Below are positions 15,745 to 24,287 of a DNA stretch of 64,000 nucleotides, one piece after another. Position numbers and translations under genes: made by a program. This DNA comes from JAUZOB01 sp963692465 (GTDB lineage Bacteria; Bacteroidota; Bacteroidia; Bacteroidales; Prolixibacteraceae): assembly GCA_963692465.1 (NCBI GenBank), contig OY829943.1:1488001-1552000 (forward strand). The letters are read 5' to 3'. The notes under the pieces are model-generated. The model did not search any database and was not told the DNA's origin. It saw nothing but the letters and a program-made list of their open reading frames with translations. The first letter of the stretch is position 1, and every line of letters begins with the position of its first letter.

Positions 15745-16851
15745 ATGTATGACTATCTAATTGTAGGAGCAGGATTTTATGGCGCTGTTTTTGCTCAGCA
15801 GGCAAGAAAACAGGGGAAAAAATGTTTGGTTATTGAAAAGAGAAACCACATTGCAGGAAATGCTTTCTGTGAAAGAATTGCAGGAATAAATGTCCACAAA
15901 TATGGCGCTCATATTTTTCATACTTCCAACCAAAAAATTTGGGATTATGTCAATCAATTTGCCTGCTTCAATAACTTCATTAATTCTCCTTTGGCTAATT
16001 TTAAAGGTAAGCTCTACAGTCTTCCTTTTAGTATGTACACATTCTACCAATTATGGGGAACAGCTACTCCCGAGGAAGCTGCAGCCAAGATAGAAGAACA
16101 ACGTAAAAAATATAAGGGTATAACTCCCACCAACCTTGAAGAGCAAGCACTTCTTCTTGCTGGTGATGACATATATCATACATTAATAAAGGGATACACA
16201 GAGAAGCAATGGGGTCGCGAAGCAAAAGATCTTCCGGCTTTTATTATCCGAAGACTTCCGTTCCGGTTCACTTATAACAACAATTATTTCCGTGACCGAT
16301 ATCAAGGGATTCCGATGGGGGGATATACCGATCTGATTAAGAACATACTTGAAGGAACAGAGGTAAGGCTGAATACTGATTTTCTTCAGAATAAAGATTA
16401 CTTCCGATCAATTGCATCTAAAATTATTTACACCGGAGAAATCGACCGATTCTTTGATTATAAATTTGGACCGTTAGAGTATCGCAGTCTGCATTTTGAG
16501 AATAAACTATTTAAGGACGTTTCGAATTATCAAGGTAATGCGGTTATCAACTTCACTGAGAAAGAAGTCCCATATACTCGGGTTATCGAACACAAACACT
16601 TCGAATTCGGGGAACAAAAAGACACCCTTGTAACCTGGGAATATCCATTAGATTGGTCTATCGGAGATGAGCCTTATTACCCGATTAATGATGAAAAGAA
16701 CACTGCTCTTTTCTGTAAATACAAATCTATTTCCAAATCCGATTCACAAATATTCTTCGGAGGCCGACTCGGAGAATACAAATATTATGACATGGATCAG
16801 GTTATTGCTTCAGCATTAAATTTCACACAACACATTCTATCTCATGAGTAA
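15745..16851 (+). CDS. glf: UDP-galactopyranose mutase
   Basis: Glf interconverts UDP-galactopyranose and UDP-galactofuranose, the donor for galactofuranose in surface glycans. The FAD-binding Rossmann motif is at the start (LIVGAGFYGAVFAQQ, then VIEKRNHIAGNAF). The mutase-specific segments HKYGAHIFHTS, the GYTEKQWGREA region and a C-terminal GRLGEYKYYDMDQV are all visible. The length of 368 residues is typical. It overlaps the DUF4422 gene by 8 bases, so translation of the two is probably coupled. Presence of glf implies that some envelope polymer contains galactofuranose. No other complete polysaccharide locus surrounds it here. Identification is secure. Confidence 0.97.
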   Translation: MYDYLIVGAGFYGAVFAQQARKQGKKCLVIEKRNHIAGNAFCERIAGINVHKYGAHIFHTSNQKIWDYVNQFACFNNFINSPLANFKGKLYSLPFSMYTFYQLWGTATPEEAAAKIEEQRKKYKGITPTNLEEQALLLAGDDIYHTLIKGYTEKQWGREAKDLPAFIIRRLPFRFTYNNNYFRDRYQGIPMGGYTDLIKNILEGTEVRLNTDFLQNKDYFRSIASKIIYTGEIDRFFDYKFGPLEYRSLHFENKLFKDVSNYQGNAVINFTEKEVPYTRVIEHKHFEFGEQKDTLVTWEYPLDWSIGDEPYYPINDEKNTALFCKYKSISKSDSQIFFGGRLGEYKYYDMDQVIASALNFTQHILSHE

Positions 16852-17653
16852 TTCAACAATGGACACCTGCATTTACGTAGCGTACCACAAAAGAAGCGAA
16901 CCACTTACAAATGACCCTATATATCAACCGATTCACGTAGGCAAAGCTTTATCTAACACAGATTTGGGTTTCCCAGGGGATGATACCGGAGATCAAATTT
17001 CATATAAGAACAAAACTTTTTGTGAGACTACGGGATTATATTGGATGTGGAAAAACACTCATCATCAAGTAATCGGGCTAGCTCATTATCGTCGTTATTT
17101 GCGCGATAAAAAAGCCAATCCGTTACTCATTCTCTCAAAAAAACTATTCTACCTCGTCGGCATGGGAAATAAACGCCATGGCATTTTCTATGTCCGGAAC
17201 TTCGCGAAGGGACAAAAAAATATTCTTTCGGGAAAACACATTCAAGAAATCATGCAAAACTACGATGTGATTCTTCCTGAAGAACGTATTCTTAAACGTC
17301 CCATTATGAAACAATATGCCATTCGACGTCCAAAAAATGATCTGCTTACCGTACGAGAGATTATAAAAGAACAAACACCGGAATACCTTGATGACTTTGA
17401 CTGTATCATGCGAGGGAAAAGGATCTATGCCTGCAATATGTTTGTGATGAAAAAAGAGATCTTTGACCGATATATGGAATGGCTTTTTAACATCCTCTTT
17501 GAACTTGAGAAACGCGTAGACACAACAGGATATAGTCTTTATCATCAAAGAATCTATGGGTTTATCGCTGAGCGACTATTAAAAGTATGGATATCAAAAG
17601 AGAATATTAATATCAAGGAACTTCCGACACTCTATTTTAAAAAACTTTTTTAG
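16844..17653 (+). CDS. DUF4422 putative glycosyltransferase
   Basis: The 269-residue protein matches the DUF4422 pattern: an opening CIYVAYHKRS, then ICxETTGLYWMWKN-like sequence and the signature GLAHYRRYL near residue 80. Further on comes a segment ending MFVMKKEIFDRYMEWLF, and the short YIxxRLL-like end. The family occurs in capsule and LPS loci and is believed to be glycosyltransferases of GT-A-like fold; direct biochemical proof is sparse. The start at 16844 overlaps glf, and a second Met five residues on is also possible. Coupling to glf makes it a candidate user of UDP-galactofuranose, which is inference. It has no membrane segment and should act at the cytoplasmic face. Confidence 0.87.
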   Translation: MSNSTMDTCIYVAYHKRSEPLTNDPIYQPIHVGKALSNTDLGFPGDDTGDQISYKNKTFCETTGLYWMWKNTHHQVIGLAHYRRYLRDKKANPLLILSKKLFYLVGMGNKRHGIFYVRNFAKGQKNILSGKHIQEIMQNYDVILPEERILKRPIMKQYAIRRPKNDLLTVREIIKEQTPEYLDDFDCIMRGKRIYACNMFVMKKEIFDRYMEWLFNILFELEKRVDTTGYSLYHQRIYGFIAERLLKVWISKENINIKELPTLYFKKLF

Positions 17654-17663
17654 CAGCGGGTAT

Positions 17664-18800
17664 TTAAAGCTTTCCTAACTTCAGAAGCGTTTGCCGATAG
17701 CATTCCATTATTCCATTTGCAAAACGCTCTTCTGTAAAGTTCTGGGCATAGGTGTATCCTTCACCGATCATTCGACAACGAAGAGTTTCGTCATGTAAGA
17801 CTCGTTTTATTGCATCAGCCAATTCCTCTGATGAATTAGGGTCTGTATACAAAGACTCCGGTCCACCAGCCTCAGGAAAGCACCCTCCACGAGAGGTAAT
17901 GACAGGAGTTCCAGATGCCAAAGCTTCCATGATAGGAATTCCAAATCCCTCAAAAAAGGAAGGATAAACAAAAGCACGGGCCATTTGATAAAATGCGGGA
18001 AGAATCATCGTTGGCACATGATGCACAAAATAAACCCGATTTAATATCTTCTTCCCTTTTAAGTAGTTCTTAATTTCATTCATATACTCAGTCTGCCGAC
18101 CAACAATTACAAGAGGGAAATCAATATTGTACTCCTCCATTGCCTTGATCAAGGTCAACATATTCTTTCTCCGTTCTACACATCCAACCGAAAGAATGAA
18201 CTCACGAGGCAATTCGTACCGTTCACGAATTGTTATTTTATCGCGCTCAGTTACCCGTTCGTAAAATAGTGGATTACAATTTTGATAAACAACATCGATA
18301 TTTTCAGGTGCAATATTCCAGAACTCCGTCAGATCATTTCGAGTCTGCTGACTAACTGCAATAATTCGAGTTGCCTTTTTACAGGCATGTCTAAACCGAT
18401 TTACAAAAAACTGTCGGTCTGTTAAACGATAGAATTTTGGATAACGCAAAAATGTCAAATCATGAATAGTCACTAATGCCGGAATTCCGCTGTTTTCAAT
18501 AAAGAAAGGAAGCTCGTGACTCAATCCGTGATAAAGATCAATTTTCTGCCGGAGAAGGATAGATCCAATACCAAAACTTCTCCATGCAGAAGGGAAAACT
18601 TGACTAATCTTCATGGAAGGTAAGATTAATTGCATATTCCCCTCAGGGGTAAAAAGCTTATAATTCCCCGTCTCCGGAGTAAAAAGAAAATATTTATTCT
18701 CCGGGTAATATTTCGAAAGAGCATTAAGCAGATTACGACTATAATTTCCCAATCCTGCTTCGTTACAAAACGCCCGTTTAGCGTCAAATCCAATCCGCAT
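17664..18800 (-). CDS. GT4-type glycosyltransferase
   Basis: This is a GT-B fold transferase of 378 residues. The C-terminal nucleotide-sugar domain carries ILSVGCVERRKNMLTLIKA around residue 205 and the retaining-GT4 E-x7-E motif in FFEGFGIPIMEALASGTPVI near residue 290. The N-terminal acceptor domain begins MRIGFDAKRAF with the glycine-rich loop GLGNYSRNLL. The closest general relatives are mannosyl- or rhamnosyltransferases of surface polysaccharide synthesis; the sugar cannot be decided. It converges on the DUF4422 gene with 10 bases between stops, forming a three-gene glycan island with glf. It has no signal or membrane helix. Confidence 0.9.
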   Translation of the reverse strand: MRIGFDAKRAFCNEAGLGNYSRNLLNALSKYYPENKYFLFTPETGNYKLFTPEGNMQLILPSMKISQVFPSAWRSFGIGSILLRQKIDLYHGLSHELPFFIENSGIPALVTIHDLTFLRYPKFYRLTDRQFFVNRFRHACKKATRIIAVSQQTRNDLTEFWNIAPENIDVVYQNCNPLFYERVTERDKITIRERYELPREFILSVGCVERRKNMLTLIKAMEEYNIDFPLVIVGRQTEYMNEIKNYLKGKKILNRVYFVHHVPTMILPAFYQMARAFVYPSFFEGFGIPIMEALASGTPVITSRGGCFPEAGGPESLYTDPNSSEELADAIKRVLHDETLRCRMIGEGYTYAQNFTEERFANGIMECYRQTLLKLGKL

Positions 18801-18841
18801 AACCGTACAAAATAGACTTAAATCATTAAACTGTTATCAGC

Positions 18842-19657
18842 CTACACTGATAGCTCATATTCACGCAACGCATCATTCAGGGATGTTTTCATATCGGTTG
18901 ATGCTTTCCTTTGTCCTATGATTAAAGCACAAGGAACCTGAAACTTGCCAGCCGGAAATTCTTTTTCTTTTGATCCCGGAATTACAACGGAACGAGGAGG
19001 AACATAACCTCGGTATTCCTTCACCTGAGGACCGGTAACATCTAATATATGAGTAGATTTCGTCAAAACGACATTCGCACCTAACACAGCTCCAGTTCCA
19101 ACACGACATCCTTCAACAACAATACATCTTGAACCGATAAAACAATTATCTTCAATGATTACCGGCATTGCACCCGCCGGTTCCAAGACACCCCCAATTC
19201 CAACACCTCCTGCCAAATGCACGTTTTTCCCAATTTGTGCACAGGACCCTACCGTTGCCCAAGTGTCGACCATTGTGTTCTCTCCCACCCAAGCTCCAAT
19301 ATTCACATAGGAGGGCATCAAAATCACTCCTTTTGAAAGGAATGATCCATATCTGGCAACTGCATCAGGCACAACTCTTACCCCCAATGCCGCATAATTC
19401 TTTTTCAATCCGATTTTGTCATGGTACTCAAATGGCCCAACTTCAGTCGTTTCCATCTTTCGAATAGGAAAATATAGAATTACAGCCTTCTTAATCCATT
19501 GGTTTACGATCCAGTCCTCATTAACTTTTTCTGCAATTCTAATTTCCCCTTTATCCAATAAATCAATTGTTTTGCAAATACAATCGATTGTTGCTTTATT
19601 TTTTAACAGGGTATGGTCTTCCCAAGCCGCTTCTATTATTTTAATTGCTTCATCCAT
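18842..19657 (-). CDS. dapD: 2,3,4,5-tetrahydropyridine-2,6-dicarboxylate N-succinyltransferase
   Basis: DapD succinylates tetrahydrodipicolinate in the lysine and meso-diaminopimelate pathway. An N-terminal helical domain (1-95) is followed by a left-handed beta-helix of hexapeptide repeats: IGAWVGENTMVDTWATVGSC, VHLAGGVGIGGVLEP, CFIGSRCIVVEGCRVGTGAVLGANVVL. The C-terminus has the PPRSVVIPGSKEK loop. The length of 271 residues is standard. It indicates the succinylase route to DAP, whereas several gut Bacteroides use the DapL aminotransferase shortcut; this is a weak hint about lineage. It has its own -7 element and is divergent from the next gene. Identification is secure. Confidence 0.96.
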   Translation of the reverse strand: MDEAIKIIEAAWEDHTLLKNKATIDCICKTIDLLDKGEIRIAEKVNEDWIVNQWIKKAVILYFPIRKMETTEVGPFEYHDKIGLKKNYAALGVRVVPDAVARYGSFLSKGVILMPSYVNIGAWVGENTMVDTWATVGSCAQIGKNVHLAGGVGIGGVLEPAGAMPVIIEDNCFIGSRCIVVEGCRVGTGAVLGANVVLTKSTHILDVTGPQVKEYRGYVPPRSVVIPGSKEKEFPAGKFQVPCALIIGQRKASTDMKTSLNDALREYELSV

Positions 19658-19676
19658 TCTTATCGTTTTAAAAAGA

Positions 19677-19684
19677 CAAAATTA
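19677..19684 (-). promoter_or_regulatory. Predicted -7 element for dapD
   Basis: The minus strand reads TAATTTTG, matching TAnnTTTG, 19 bases before the dapD ATG. The rest of the 165-base divergent gap shows nothing further that I can name. Confidence 0.5.
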
Positions 19685-19821
19685 GTTATAATGTAGCGAG
19701 CTTAAAAATAATACTTGCCAGAGTTCCTATTTTAATCGCAATGTTAAAATGCTGTTAAAGATTCTGTAACTCTTTATTCTATAAATTAAAAACCTTACTT
19801 TCATTCCAAAATTTTAAGACT

Positions 19822-20586
19822 TTGAATAAACGATTCCTTATACTCTTGATATTAACATTTCTGACTCTGGTAACGTTTTCTCAATCACATCGTTTGGTTA
19901 CCATTCATGGTCAAATTACCGATATCTCAACCGGCAACCCAGTTCCATATGCTAATATTATTAATCCTCGAATTCATGGAGGAACGTCTTCCGACGGAGG
20001 AGGAAAATTTACGCTACCAATACAAGTTAAAGATAGCATTGTTATTACGGTCCTCGGCTATAACCGTCAAGTATTTCACCTGAATAGAAGTTTTGTCACC
20101 GACACCTCTATCGTTATCGAATTAAAACCAACAAGCTATAATCTTAAAGAAGTTGCAGTTTCAAAACCGAAATCAATTGATTTCGGTTTTCACGCAGATA
20201 TTACAAAAACGCCCATGCAATTACGAAGCGATGATTACAATAAAAAACCATCCATTCTGGCAGCACTTCTCAATCCGCTAAGTTTTGCGCATTATAATCT
20301 CAGTCAAAAAGAACGGAATAAAAGAAGAGCAATCAATATTAATCAGGAATTTGCAAATTGGGATAGATTAAAAGAAGTTTATAATGATTCGACAATTAAG
20401 AAACTAACAGGAATCAAGGAAGAGAAGCTTGATGATTTTAAGCTTTATTGCAATCCGTATTTTGAACCCGACACACTTTATCCCAGATCTGAAATCTACA
20501 GGCGTATATTAATTGCTTACAAAGGATTCATTGATCAGGAGAAGGCTCAAAATTCTGACAATTCCGAATCGACCAAGAAGCCATAA
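19822..20586 (+). CDS. Secreted carboxypeptidase-like regulatory domain protein
   Basis: The signal peptide (residues 1-22, ending TFSQS) is followed by a CarboxypepD_reg-like Ig-type domain at about 26-110: VTIHGQITDISTGNPVPYANI, then GGTSSDGGGKFTLPI and VVITVLGYN. The same module precedes the plug of many SusC-like receptors, but here the protein ends at 254 residues with no barrel. The C-terminal half is charged and helical, of unknown fold. The start is a TTG at 19822; it is chosen because the signal peptide begins right there and no ATG is available. The protein should be periplasmic or outer-membrane associated. Such stand-alone proteins are common in the phylum and uncharacterised. Confidence 0.82.
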   Translation: MNKRFLILLILTFLTLVTFSQSHRLVTIHGQITDISTGNPVPYANIINPRIHGGTSSDGGGKFTLPIQVKDSIVITVLGYNRQVFHLNRSFVTDTSIVIELKPTSYNLKEVAVSKPKSIDFGFHADITKTPMQLRSDDYNKKPSILAALLNPLSFAHYNLSQKERNKRRAININQEFANWDRLKEVYNDSTIKKLTGIKEEKLDDFKLYCNPYFEPDTLYPRSEIYRRILIAYKGFIDQEKAQNSDNSESTKKP

Positions 20587-20614
20587 ACGGCTGACGGAGT
20601 CTTATTCTTTAAGT

Positions 20615-21388
20615 CTATTTATTCGTCAAAAAAACTTGAACCCAGGTTTCCAATGAATTTGATTCAGAAGAACCTCCGAACTGCGGCATTCCGCCACCTC
20701 CACGTCTGCCTCCGCCCATTCCACCACCCATACCTCCTGGAGTTCCCCTCATGCCCGTATTCCCGTTCCCTTCAGGATTTACTTTACTCATCGATGGAAG
20801 TTTAAACTCTTCTGACTTTAAACTTAAGCCCAATGATATCGGGAGATGTTCGTGCAATTGCTTTTTATAATTAAAAAAGTTGGCAGGAAAAATCAACAAG
20901 CATGAAAATCCATCGGACATATCATTCCCGTAAGACGCTAAATATTCTGTCTTTTCATACTTAAGGTCCATAAATATTTTCTCTCCTCCTTTTTCCCAAT
21001 AGGCCTCATCAAAACTACGAGTTGCAAGACTTTTCATGTCAGGTCGTCTTCCCCTTGGCATAATCCTTTCCATTAGGCCCTCCGGTTTGTTCCTGACCAA
21101 AAGGGAACACCCTTTATGCTTTCCTGACAGTGTATCAACATACAACGTCAACCCATCACGAAGAACCATTTGAGCAATTTTAGGATTTGTGGTCTTTATC
21201 TGAACATACAAATTATCTTGGTCATTTAACACCGTCCATTTAATCTGATTCTTTGAATCTTCATAATACTGAACTGAATTAGTCGAATTGTCATCCCTCC
21301 ACATTGAATGAACCACAGGCATTTTTGCACATCCTGTTGCAAGAACTATTTCCCCAAAAATCATCGAGGCAAGCCAGATACTTTTCAT
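20615..21388 (-). CDS. Hypothetical lipoprotein with Gly/Met-rich tail
   Basis: No named family is assigned. Residues 1-20 form a lipoprotein signal with lipobox LATGC. The folded part (25-200) has a beta-sandwich look, with NDQDNLYVQIKT and RDGLTLYVDTLSGKHKG resembling the CBM9/DOMON-like domains found in secreted proteins; that resemblance is my inference. Residues about 206-239 are made of Gly with scattered Met and Arg (GGMGGGMGGGRRGGGGM), a disordered tail, before an 18-residue hydrophobic end. A -7 element at 21501-21508 implies a leader of about 105 bases that contains a short hairpin. The gene converges on the carboxypeptidase-regulatory-domain gene. Its role is unknown. Confidence 0.78.
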   Translation of the reverse strand: MKSIWLASMIFGEIVLATGCAKMPVVHSMWRDDNSTNSVQYYEDSKNQIKWTVLNDQDNLYVQIKTTNPKIAQMVLRDGLTLYVDTLSGKHKGCSLLVRNKPEGLMERIMPRGRRPDMKSLATRSFDEAYWEKGGEKIFMDLKYEKTEYLASYGNDMSDGFSCLLIFPANFFNYKKQLHEHLPISLGLSLKSEEFKLPSMSKVNPEGNGNTGMRGTPGGMGGGMGGGRRGGGGMPQFGGSSESNSLETWVQVFLTNK

Positions 21389-21425
21389 AACTTATAGATA
21401 ACAAATTAATGCATACTAACCCATC

Positions 21426-21446
21426 CTGTTTTGAGAGACAAAACAG
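21426..21446. repeat. Hairpin in leader of the Gly-rich lipoprotein gene
   Basis: CTGTTTTG and CAAAACAG form an 8-bp perfect stem around AGAGA, 38 bases upstream of the lipoprotein start codon and downstream of its predicted promoter. It lacks a U-run, so it is not called a terminator. It may shape the 5' untranslated region. Confidence 0.4.
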
Positions 21447-21500
21447 AAAAAGCCATAACTTTTAGATTAAGACACCAAGAATTCGTCTGTTGGGGATAAA

Positions 21501-21508
21501 CAAATATA
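21501..21508 (-). promoter_or_regulatory. Predicted -7 element for the Gly-rich lipoprotein gene
   Basis: The minus strand reads TATATTTG, a full match to TAnnTTTG, about 113 bases before the ATG. The -33 element is unclear. Confidence 0.45.
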
Positions 21509-21612
21509 AAATTTTTCCGCACAGATTTTTTTCACTCGTCAGACTTTAACTCAGGGAAAGGCTTTTTAACAAAACATTAAGATCGACAAATAATTAATTG
21601 TGTGTTTTCTTC

Positions 21613-23091
21613 TCACATTAACGGACTAAACAATCTTGCTAAAGAAGCCCTTAATCGCTGTGACCACGATCGCAAACTCCAAGATTCATGAGTTACCTCA
21701 CAGCTCAAATCCAGATCATGCATGAACTGAAGAACCAGTTCAGAAGTTATTTTTGCGTCAAAGATAAACGCATTTACTTCAAAATTTGTTTCAAGACTTC
21801 TAAAGTCCAAATTAGCTGTACCAACAGACGCAACGATTCCATCTACAATAACCAATTTGCTATGAGTAAAGCCTGATTGATACTGAAATACACGCACCCC
21901 TGCGTCCAGAAGTTCTTCCACATAGGATTCAGTACACCATTTCGAAATAATAGAATCTGCTTTTTCAGGAATTAATAAACGGACATCAACCCCGCTAAGT
22001 GCGGCTATTTTTATAGCATTTAGGATCTCGCTGGTTGGCATAAAATAAGGAGTTGCCAGTAATACCTGTTTCTTCGCCGTTGCAATCACGTAGAAATAAG
22101 CCTGAGCAATCGTTTCCCAATCAAAATCAGGAGCACTAGCCACAATCTGGACAACACACTTCCCTCCTCTACGAATTGAAGGAAGATATTCTTTAGCTGG
22201 AAGCAATTCTTTTTTTACAAAATACCAATCGGTCATAAAAATTCGCTGCAATGATCGCACGGCTCCCCCTCGTAAACAAAGATGGGTATCTCTCCATGTT
22301 CCAATCTCAGGGACTCCGTCTATATAACGATCTGCAATATTGATTCCTCCTACAAATCCGACCTTTCCATCAATTACAATGATCTTTCTATGATTTCTAA
22401 AATTCACTTTTGAAGTTAACCACGGGAAACGGACTTTCATAAAGCAACAAACACTTACTCCGGCCTCTTCCAGTGATTGTGTGAATTTCTTTGAAAGGCG
22501 CCAACTTCCCACATCATCATAAATCAAGCGCACGTTTACCCCAGCCCTGGCTTTCTCCACCAAAATATCCCGCACCTCTCCACCAATCCGATCATCTTCA
22601 ATAATGTAGGACGCTATATGAATGTGACGGGTTGCCTTTTTCAACTCTCGAAGTATTGCATTGAATGTATCCCGTCCATTATTATATACCTCAACCTCAT
22701 TATCATCTGACACAATAGATAGTCCATTATTCAAGAGCAATCGCATTAACGGAATTTTCTCATAAATCTGTGGATTAGAATAAAAAGGAAAATCTTGCAA
22801 CCTTTTTAACTGAACAGCCGCAAGCCTTCGCTGATCTTCTATTCCTTTAAACCCATTACGCGAGAACATTTTCCGTTTACGAAATGATTGTCCAAAAACC
22901 AGATAAATGACAATTCCCACAACAGGAAGCAGAACCAGCACAATCGCCCACGCGATTGTTTTTAGTGGGCTACGGTTTTCAAGAATAATAAGGACAACAA
23001 TACAAATAATAGTGAACACATATAATGCATTAACAATCATCGATGTATGACTCCAAAAATAGGACCACGTTATAAATAGAGACATGTTCAT
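21613..23091 (-). CDS. cls: Cardiolipin synthase
   Basis: This phospholipase D superfamily enzyme condenses two phosphatidylglycerols into cardiolipin at the inner membrane. Two N-terminal membrane helices (about 18-40 and 46-68) precede two HKD catalytic motifs: NHRKIIVIDGKVGFVGGIN near residue 235 and THSKLVIVDGIVASVGTANL near residue 415. The second is followed by the typical DFRSLETNFEVNAF. The length of 492 residues matches ClsA-type enzymes. It is the last gene before a 225-base gap and lies 75 bases after ribD on the same strand, so it may be co-transcribed. Identification is secure at the family level. Confidence 0.95.
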   Translation of the reverse strand: MNMSLFITWSYFWSHTSMIVNALYVFTIICIVVLIILENRSPLKTIAWAIVLVLLPVVGIVIYLVFGQSFRKRKMFSRNGFKGIEDQRRLAAVQLKRLQDFPFYSNPQIYEKIPLMRLLLNNGLSIVSDDNEVEVYNNGRDTFNAILRELKKATRHIHIASYIIEDDRIGGEVRDILVEKARAGVNVRLIYDDVGSWRLSKKFTQSLEEAGVSVCCFMKVRFPWLTSKVNFRNHRKIIVIDGKVGFVGGINIADRYIDGVPEIGTWRDTHLCLRGGAVRSLQRIFMTDWYFVKKELLPAKEYLPSIRRGGKCVVQIVASAPDFDWETIAQAYFYVIATAKKQVLLATPYFMPTSEILNAIKIAALSGVDVRLLIPEKADSIISKWCTESYVEELLDAGVRVFQYQSGFTHSKLVIVDGIVASVGTANLDFRSLETNFEVNAFIFDAKITSELVLQFMHDLDLSCEVTHESWSLRSWSQRLRASLARLFSPLM

Positions 23092-23166
23092 TGCAACAGA
23101 AAAAAGTAAAACACAACAAATTCAAAGACGACCAAACGTTCATTTTAGCACTTAACCCACATTAAA

Positions 23167-24231
23167 TCAATGCACCGCATTTATTTTTGGTTGGTTATCA
23201 AAGAGATAAAGTTGACTTTGATCAAAATAATCTTCAGCAAAAGGAGATAGTGGCAACAGTGGAGCCTTAATCCCTTCTCCAAAAAAACGATCACCCACAT
23301 AAACCCAAGCCTGATCCCAATAGTTCTCTACAATAAAACTTTCTAATAACTCTCGTCCACCTTCAACAATCAAGGATTGGATCTCTCGTTGATATAACTC
23401 ATTTAATATCTGAGGAATAATATTTTGTTCATAATCAACACGGATATATTCCAGATTATTTTTCCCGGAAAGATAACGATCCGTAAAGACCAGCGTGCGA
23501 ACACGTCCATCGAATACATGAAGTGAATTCCTCAGACGCATACCCCGATCCAGAACAACGCGAACCGGAGCTTTCCCTGACCATTCCCTTACAGTAAGAA
23601 AAGGGTCATCCTTCTCAGCTGTATTTGTTCCAATCATAACAGCTGCCTCTTCTGTCCGTTGACGATGCACTGCAATTCGCGACAAATAGTTTGTTATCCA
23701 CATAGGATGCCCAAACGCTTCACTCTTTCTTGAAATATCAATAAAACCATCAATAGTCTGAGCCCATTTCAGAATCACGTAAGGTCGTTGTCTTTTATGA
23801 AAAGTAAAAAAACGACAATTCAACTTTTTACATTCTTCATCCAATACCCCGACCGTAACTTCTATTCCAGCCTCTTTTAGAATGTTAATTCCTTTCCCTG
23901 AAACTTTAGCAAAAGGATCAACAGATCCAACAACAACCCTGGGAATTCGCTTCCTCGCTATCAATAACGCACAGGGAGGAGTTTTTCCATAATGAGCACA
24001 AGGCTCAAGACTAACATACAAAGTTGAATTCTGAAGTAGTTGCTCATCCTTCACCGAATTTATTGCATTAACCTCTGCATGCGCCTCTCCCCAACGTCGA
24101 TGGAATCCCTCACCAATAATTTTCCCTTCGCAAACAATAACACATCCGACCATCGGATTTGGAGCAGTAAAACCATTTCCTAAAAGGGCCAGGTCAATGC
24201 ATCTATGCATATATATCTCATCTGTTGTCAT
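23167..24231 (-). CDS. ribD: Bifunctional riboflavin deaminase/reductase RibD
   Basis: RibD carries out the deaminase and reductase steps after GTP cyclohydrolase II in riboflavin synthesis. The N-terminal deaminase (1-145) has the zinc motif HAEVNAI and PCAHYGKTPPCALLI. The C-terminal reductase (146-354) shows PYVILKWAQTIDGFI, the GTNTAEKDDP substrate segment and LIVEGGRELLESF for NADPH binding. The length of 354 residues is normal. It is divergent from prmC with 56 bases between ATGs, an arrangement that puts both promoters in a very short shared region. Other riboflavin genes are not in this window. Identification is secure. Confidence 0.96.
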   Translation of the reverse strand: MTTDEIYMHRCIDLALLGNGFTAPNPMVGCVIVCEGKIIGEGFHRRWGEAHAEVNAINSVKDEQLLQNSTLYVSLEPCAHYGKTPPCALLIARKRIPRVVVGSVDPFAKVSGKGINILKEAGIEVTVGVLDEECKKLNCRFFTFHKRQRPYVILKWAQTIDGFIDISRKSEAFGHPMWITNYLSRIAVHRQRTEEAAVMIGTNTAEKDDPFLTVREWSGKAPVRVVLDRGMRLRNSLHVFDGRVRTLVFTDRYLSGKNNLEYIRVDYEQNIIPQILNELYQREIQSLIVEGGRELLESFIVENYWDQAWVYVGDRFFGEGIKAPLLPLSPFAEDYFDQSQLYLFDNQPKINAVH

Positions 24232-24262
24232 ACCTTTGCGTCAACAATTGAATGGTTCATTA

Positions 24263-24270
24263 TATCTTTG
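24263..24270 (+). promoter_or_regulatory. Predicted -7 element for prmC
   Basis: TATCTTTG matches TAnnTTTG and ends 17 bases before the ATG at 24288. A second match, TACCTTTG at 24231-24238, lies in tandem upstream over the ribD start codon. Confidence 0.6.
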
Positions 24271-24287
24271 CTAAAAATAACAAAAAT

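Noticed and set aside
21406..21456. Short open frame of 16 codons upstream of the Gly-rich lipoprotein gene (minus strand)
   Set aside because: It could be a leader peptide, but it has no regulatory codon run and no conserved feature; chance is the simplest explanation.
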